Shown here: piece after piece, positions 6,755 to 8,294 of the stretch | How the letters are laid out: the number at the start of each line of letters is the position of its first letter | Numbering within the stretch: the first letter of the stretch is position 1 | Notes under the pieces: model-generated | What the model was told of the DNA's origin: nothing | What the model saw: the letters and a program-made list of their open reading frames with translations, nothing else | The model's database searches: none | Made by a program: the position numbers and the translations under genes | Assembly (NCBI GenBank): GCA_949128015.1 | Contig: CASBRC010000189.1 | Coordinates: 1 to 8,294, forward strand | Reading direction: 5' to 3' | Length of the DNA: 8,294 bases | From: Synechococcales cyanobacterium PMM_0003 | GTDB taxonomy: Bacteria; Cyanobacteriota; Cyanobacteriia; Pseudanabaenales; Pseudanabaenaceae

Positions 6755-6777
6755 AGACCAGTTAACCAGTCTATACT
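6755..6777 (+). promoter_or_regulatory. Candidate -10 and interrupted palindromic operator upstream of the Rieske gene
   Basis: AGAC-CA-GTTAAC-CA-GTCT (6755-6772) is an 18-bp dyad with perfect arms and centre, broken only by the two CA pairs. It directly abuts TATACT (6772-6777), a good -10 hexamer 33 bp before the ATG. The dyad fills the space where RNA polymerase spans -35 to -10. No good -35 hexamer is present. This would suit a repressor or activator-dependent promoter, but the regulator is unknown. Confidence 0.35.
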
Positions 6778-6810
6778 TTGCATAAAGCCTAAGCGGTGAG
6801 ATGAAAACGT

Positions 6811-7914
6811 ATGTTAAAGAACTTTTGGTATGCCATTTGTTTGAGTACAGAAGTCAAAGAAAAACCAATGCAAGTTACTGCTTTAGGACAAGAATTGGTA
6901 GTGTATCGCAATCATAAACAGCAAGCGATCGCCATGAGTAACCGATGCATACATCGAGGTGGTTCTTTGAGCAGTGGTCTAGTCAAAAATGATTGTGTCG
7001 TTTGTCCCTATCATGGCTGGGAATATCAGAGTGATGGTGTTTGTATAAAGATTCCTTCTTATCAGGAAGAAATTCAAATTCCACTTAAAGCACGTATAGA
7101 TAGCTATCCGACAGAAGAAAAATATGGATTTATCTGGGCTTTCTTGGGTGATTTAAGCGAGTCGGAACGTCCACCTTTGCCATTATTTCCCGAATGTGAC
7201 GATCCTAAATATAGGAAATTATGGGGAGACTATCACTGGGATGTGCATTACACTCGCGCTTTAGAAAATGGCATGGATATAGCCCATGCGCCTTTTGTCC
7301 ATGCTGGCAGTTTTGGTAATCGTGATGAACCAGAAGTAGAGAGCTATGTAGTGGAACAATTTGAATGGGGCAGTGATGCCACTGTGAATTTAAATCCGCC
7401 ACCGCTATCGGGTTTGTGGAGTTTGTTAAGCAAAGGCAAAGAACGCCCACCTGTCAAAACTACGAGTGGTTATCGAATGCCGAATATTACGCGGTTACAA
7501 GTAACATTGCCGATCGGCGACTTTGTGCTGTATGTCTGTCATTTGCCAGTCAGTGAGACTCATACGCGCAGTCTCTGGGTACAGATGCGTAGTTTCTTCA
7601 CGAGCAAATTGTTCGATCGCGACAGTATGCGTCGTGTTATCAAAATCTTTGATGAAGATCGCCAAACTGTTTCCGAACAACGTCCGCAAATTTTGCCCTA
7701 CGATCTTGCCGCCGAATTGCACGTCAGGAGTGACGCAATTCAAATTGATTTTCGTAAAAAGCGAAAAAAGTATATTGATCTGGGTTGGTGTATTGATAGC
7801 CAACGTATTCAGTCTGAATATGCCAATAAAGCGGTGGTCATACCTTCTCCTGCTAGGAAAGAGAATCCTAATGCTTGGATTATGGATGAAGTTCCTGTCA
7901 AACAAATTTCATAA
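6811..7914 (+). CDS. Rieske [2Fe-2S] non-haem iron oxygenase (ring-hydroxylating oxygenase alpha-subunit type)
   Basis: A 367-residue oxygenase. The N-terminal Rieske domain binds [2Fe-2S] through C46-x-H48 (CIHRGG) and C65-x2-H68 (CPYHGW). The catalytic domain carries the mononuclear iron motif N153-x2-D156-x2-H159-x4-H164 (ENGMDIAHAPFVH). The carboxylate ligand is probably D281 or D283 in FDEDRQTVSEQRP. Such enzymes take electrons from a reductase or ferredoxin to hydroxylate, dihydroxylate or demethylate ring compounds. It resembles the cyanobacterial proteins annotated as 3-chlorobenzoate-dioxygenase-like or vanillate-demethylase-like. The C-terminal membrane helices of pheophorbide a oxygenase are absent, so it is probably soluble. 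No reductase or beta subunit lies nearby, so a general ferredoxin may serve. The start gives MLKNFWYAI, as in relatives I recall, with GGTGAG 10 bp upstream. The substrate cannot be read from sequence. Confidence 0.92.
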   Translation: MLKNFWYAICLSTEVKEKPMQVTALGQELVVYRNHKQQAIAMSNRCIHRGGSLSSGLVKNDCVVCPYHGWEYQSDGVCIKIPSYQEEIQIPLKARIDSYPTEEKYGFIWAFLGDLSESERPPLPLFPECDDPKYRKLWGDYHWDVHYTRALENGMDIAHAPFVHAGSFGNRDEPEVESYVVEQFEWGSDATVNLNPPPLSGLWSLLSKGKERPPVKTTSGYRMPNITRLQVTLPIGDFVLYVCHLPVSETHTRSLWVQMRSFFTSKLFDRDSMRRVIKIFDEDRQTVSEQRPQILPYDLAAELHVRSDAIQIDFRKKRKKYIDLGWCIDSQRIQSEYANKAVVIPSPARKENPNAWIMDEVPVKQIS

Positions 7915-7967
7915 ATTTATAAAGGTGTCTAGATATATTTAAAACTTTTCACCCGCTCTTAAGCAGT

Positions 7968-7995
7968 TTGGAATTCACGTGACCCCTAGTATAAT
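7968..7995 (+). promoter_or_regulatory. Sigma70-type promoter for the alpha/beta hydrolase gene
   Basis: TTGGAA (7968-7973, four of six matches to the -35 consensus) and a perfect TATAAT (7990-7995) are 16 bp apart. They lie about 58 bp before the hydrolase start. The spacer holds the perfect 8-bp palindrome TCACGTGA (7975-7982), a possible operator. The site suggests the hydrolase can be transcribed separately from the Rieske gene. Confidence 0.5.
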
Positions 7996-8052
7996 CGCTG
8001 TATATTTAATAGTTTTGCTGAAATCAGACCTATAAGGAATAGATGTGTACTT

Positions 8053-8294
8053 ATGTCCGAACAGTCATTGCATCACGACATTATTCATACCAACAACATA
8101 AATCTGCATTTCGTGACCCAAGGTAATGGTTCGCTAATGCTCTTACTGCATGGATTTCCAGAGTTTTGGTATTCTTGGCGGCATCAAATTCCAGAGTTTG
8201 CCAAGGATCACAAAGTAGTTGCAATCGATCTGCGCGGCTATAATGATAGCGATAAGCCCAAAGCTCAATCTGCCTATGTCATGTCAGAATTTAT
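8053..8294 (+). CDS. Alpha/beta hydrolase, epoxide-hydrolase-like, 3' end outside window
   Basis: The first 80 codons of an alpha/beta hydrolase are visible. LLLHGFPEFWYSWRHQIP carries the HGFP oxyanion-hole motif with the Trp-rich follow-on typical of soluble epoxide hydrolases and haloalkane dehalogenases. AIDLRGYNDSDKP is the next conserved strand and turn. The nucleophile elbow (usually near residue 100) and the rest of the catalytic triad lie past the edge, so the exact activity cannot be decided. The start MSEQSLHHDII at 8053 is preferred because it is the only ATG in frame with the fold. AAGGA (8034-8038) is 14 bp upstream, which is rather far. It follows the Rieske gene in the same direction with a 138-bp gap. 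Confidence 0.9.
   Translation, partial: MSEQSLHHDIIHTNNINLHFVTQGNGSLMLLLHGFPEFWYSWRHQIPEFAKDHKVVAIDLRGYNDSDKPKAQSAYVMSEF

Larger units (their letters stand above)
2819..6932. repeat. Nine HIP1 octamers GCGATCGC
   Basis: Perfect copies start at 2819, 3249, 3419, 4048, 5235, 5950, 6358, 6399 and 6925, all inside genes. Several near copies also occur, such as 2028 and 4266. By chance an octamer would be expected far less than once in 8.3 kb, so this supports a cyanobacterial source. None lies in the first 2.8 kb or the last 1.3 kb. Confidence 0.9.

Noticed and set aside
7495..7942. Long open frames on both strands overlapping the 3' half of the Rieske gene
   Set aside because: They lie in other frames of a clearly real oxygenase gene and show no domain or ribosome site.
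8043..8125. Alternative ATG closer to AAGGA upstream of the alpha/beta hydrolase
   Set aside because: It is in another frame and stops after 27 codons (TAA at 8124), whereas the ATG at 8053 opens the hydrolase fold.

Overview
The window looks like chromosomal DNA from a cyanobacterium. It carries a cyanobacterial-type NDH-1 subunit (NdhD1). It also has nine perfect copies of the HIP1 octamer GCGATCGC, which is over-represented in many cyanobacterial genomes. Base composition is moderately AT-rich, and the intergenic DNA carries long perfect hairpins. A filamentous Pseudanabaena-like genome would fit, but this is an impression from gene style and repeats, not a proven assignment. No plasmid, phage or CRISPR hallmark is visible.

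Layout. Bases 1-1705 (minus) hold most of ndhD, the NDH-1 proton-pumping subunit, running off the left edge. Bases 1825-2400 (minus) encode a UmuD/LexA-type S24 self-cleaving serine protease with a long basic N-terminus. The divergent gap 2401-2658 contains a 131-bp palindromic element made of a 16-bp outer inverted repeat around two long hairpins. Bases 2659-4699 (plus) form a tight two-gene operon: a xi-class glutathione transferase (glutathionyl-hydroquinone reductase type) and a DHRS1-like short-chain dehydrogenase. The convergent gap 4700-5123 contains a second, MITE-like element of about 105 bp with 13-bp terminal inverted repeats and a 20-bp perfect hairpin. Bases 5124-6650 (minus) encode a membrane-anchored transglutaminase-fold protein with an intact Cys-His-Asp triad. 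After a 160-bp divergent gap with a candidate operator comes a Rieske non-haem iron oxygenase (6811-7914, plus). It is followed by the start of an epoxide-hydrolase-like alpha/beta hydrolase (8053 onward) with a good sigma70-type promoter of its own.

How the genes may work together. The GST and SDR are probably co-transcribed and translationally coupled, and together could reduce quinone or carbonyl compounds. The Rieske oxygenase and alpha/beta hydrolase are the kinds of enzymes that oxygenate and then hydrolyse ring or epoxide substrates. The centre and right of the window therefore read as redox/detoxification genes beside a core respiratory gene. Substrates are not known, and a shared pathway is inference from gene neighbourhood. 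The least ordinary DNA is the pair of modular palindromic elements, which have different terminal repeats but the same design of long perfect stems capped by three-base loops.
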